From JANXPZ01 sp034678345 (GTDB taxonomy: Bacteria; Eisenbacteria; RBG-16-71-46), in NCBI GenBank assembly GCA_034678345.1, contig JAXDBZ010000240.1, forward strand, positions 1 through 5,905: a DNA stretch of 5,905 nucleotides, read 5' to 3'. Under the pieces are notes generated by a model. That model saw only the letters and a list, made by a program, of their open reading frames with translations, was not told where the DNA came from and made no database searches. A program made the position numbers and the translations under genes. Shown here one piece after another: positions 4,927 through 5,905 of the stretch; within the stretch, counting starts at the first letter, position 1; each line of letters starts with the position of its first letter.

Positions 4927-5738
4927 ACCGGTTCGCCATCGGGAGCGCCGAGGCCGGCGGGCCGGCCCTGCTGGTGATCGCCGGGCCGTGCGTGGTCGAG
5001 AGCGCGGAGCAGTGCCTCGCGGTGGCGACGCGGCTGCGCGACCTGTGCGCGGCGCGCGGCCTGCCCTACGTCTTCAAGGCCTCCTACCGCAAGGCCAACC
5101 GCTCGAGCGGACGCTCCTTCGCCGGCCTCGGCCGCGACGAGGCGCTGGGCGTGCTCGCCCGCGTGCGGCGCGAGGCCGGCGTGCCGGTGCTCACCGACGT
5201 ACACGAGACGGCCGAGGTGCCGGCGGCGGCCGAGGTGGCCGACGCGCTGCAGATCCCGGCCTTCCTCTGCCGCCAGACCGCCCTGCTCGAGGCGGCGGCG
5301 CGCAGCGGCCGGGCGGTGAACGTGAAGAAGGGGCAGTTCGTGGCGCCGGCCGACATGCGCCACGCCGTCGAGAAGCTGCGCGCCGCGGGCGGCGAGCGCA
5401 TCCTGCTGACCGAGCGCGGCACCAGCTTCGGCTACGGCGACCTGGTGGTGGACATGCGCGGCCTGGTGGTCATGCGCGAGCTGGGCTGGCCGGTGGTCTT
5501 CGACGCCACCCACAGCCTGCAGCGCCCGGGCGGGGCTGAGACCGGCGGCGACCGCCGCTTCGCCTTCCCCCTCCTGCGCGCGGCGGTGGCCTGCGGCGTG
5601 GACGGCCTGTTCTTCGAGTGCCACCCCGACCCGGCGCGGGCCCGCTCGGACGCGGCCACCCAGCTACCGCTCGAGCAGGCGGCGGCCTTTCTCGACGAGG
5701 CGGTGCGCGTGCGCGCCGCCGTGGGGGAGCGGCCTTGA
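4923..5738 (+). CDS. kdsA: 3-deoxy-8-phosphooctulonate synthase (Kdo-8-P synthase), metal-dependent type
   Basis: Condenses phosphoenolpyruvate with arabinose-5-phosphate to Kdo-8-phosphate in the cytoplasm, the entry step of Kdo synthesis. The product is 271 residues, a single TIM-barrel domain. Motifs are IAGPCVVES (19-27), KANRSS (57-62), QIPAFLCRQTALL, VNVKKGQF, LTERGTSFGYGDLVVD, DATHSLQRPGG and DAATQLPL. The four metal ligands of the Aquifex-type (class II) enzyme are all present: Cys23, His197, Glu232 and Asp243. The class without metal has Asn at the Cys position. Residue 56 is Arg where the family usually has Asp (YRKANRSS rather than FDKANRSS). The start is GTG at 4923, overlapping the pyrG stop by 4 nt with GGAGG at 4913-4917. 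The frame stays open far upstream through pyrG and kdsB, but that part is non-coding shadow. Confidence 0.97.
   Translation: MNRFAIGSAEAGGPALLVIAGPCVVESAEQCLAVATRLRDLCAARGLPYVFKASYRKANRSSGRSFAGLGRDEALGVLARVRREAGVPVLTDVHETAEVPAAAEVADALQIPAFLCRQTALLEAAARSGRAVNVKKGQFVAPADMRHAVEKLRAAGGERILLTERGTSFGYGDLVVDMRGLVVMRELGWPVVFDATHSLQRPGGAETGGDRRFAFPLLRAAVACGVDGLFFECHPDPARARSDAATQLPLEQAAAFLDEAVRVRAAVGERP
5723..5729 (+). promoter_or_regulatory. Ribosome binding site deciding the TTG start of kdsC
   Basis: GGGGGAG within the 3' end of kdsA lies 5 nt before TTG at 5735. It is the only good Shine-Dalgarno near the start of the HAD frame, so it fixes the rare TTG as initiation codon and implies that ribosomes finishing kdsA reinitiate on kdsC. 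Confidence 0.6.
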
Positions 5739-5905
5739 GCCCGGCGGACGGCGTCCCCGTCGCCGGGCCGGTGCGCGTCCTGTTCCTCGACGTGGACGGC
5801 ACGCTCACCGACGGGGTCATCACCGAGACCGCGGCCGGCGACGCGCGGCACTTCTGGGTGCGCGACGGGCTCGCCCTGATGTGGGCGCGCGACCTCGGTG
5901 TGCTG
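5735..5905 (+). CDS. kdsC: 3-deoxy-D-manno-octulosonate 8-phosphate phosphatase (3' partial)
   Basis: HAD-superfamily phosphatase that removes phosphate from Kdo-8-phosphate, giving the Kdo that KdsB activates. Only the first 57 codons are in the window, and the frame runs off the end. HAD motif I reads FLDVDGTLTDG with nucleophile Asp19 and general acid Asp21, followed by the KdsC-typical HFWVRDGLALMWARDLGV. Start choice: TTG at 5735 overlaps the kdsA stop by 4 nt and has GGGGGAG (5723-5729) at 5-nt spacing. No ATG is available, and the GTG at 5771 has no ribosome binding site and would leave almost nothing before motif I. The neighbourhood with kdsA and kdsB supports KdsC over a generic HAD phosphatase. 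Fusion to another domain beyond the window cannot be excluded. Confidence 0.88.
   Translation, partial: MSPADGVPVAGPVRVLFLDVDGTLTDGVITETAAGDARHFWVRDGLALMWARDLGVL

Noticed and set aside
1..5905. CRISPR arrays, tRNA or rRNA genes, insertion sequences, phage or defence genes
   Set aside because: No regularly spaced repeats, no tRNA-like cloverleaf, no transposase or integrase motifs seen. All long stretches are accounted for by core genes.

Overview
This window is G+C-rich (roughly 70% or more by eye, not counted) and densely coded, with every gene on the + strand. It is ordinary core-genome DNA from a Gram-negative bacterium. The Gram-negative call rests on three genes for making and activating Kdo, the lipopolysaccharide inner-core sugar (kdsB, kdsA, kdsC). 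The block kdsB-pyrG-kdsA-kdsC, and an RNase G gene just before rplU-rpmA, both recall delta-proteobacterial lineages (Desulfobacterota, Myxococcota and relatives) or a neighbouring high-GC candidate phylum. I cannot name a genus.

Layout. Positions 2-1510 hold the 3' part of a ribonuclease E/G-family gene (rng) whose first dozen or so codons lie outside the window. Next come a GC hairpin (1511-1542), a good sigma70-type promoter (1563-1592) and a roughly 95-nt structured leader, then the ribosomal protein pair rplU (L21, 1694-2005) and rpmA (L27, 2014-2259). A second GC hairpin (2264-2312) closes that unit. The 226-nt gap to kdsB is the longest non-coding stretch. It contains a weaker candidate promoter and two perfect inverted repeats. 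The second transcription unit is kdsB (2486-3214), pyrG (3244-4926), kdsA (4923-5738) and the start of kdsC (5735 to the window end). pyrG/kdsA and kdsA/kdsC each overlap by 4 nt, with GTG and TTG starts.

How the genes work together. The first half serves RNA processing (RNase G) and assembly of the 50S subunit (L21, L27). The second half is a metabolic cassette. KdsA makes Kdo-8-phosphate from arabinose-5-phosphate and PEP, KdsC dephosphorylates it, and KdsB activates Kdo with CTP to CMP-Kdo. PyrG makes the CTP that KdsB consumes. The arabinose-5-phosphate isomerase (kdsD/kpsF) is not in this window.

I found no mobile element, CRISPR array, tRNA, rRNA or undescribed gene system. The points most worth a second look are the folded rplU leader with an inverted repeat centred on its Shine-Dalgarno sequence, the hairpin-rich kdsB leader, and the direct junction of rpmA to kdsB where obgE usually follows rpmA.
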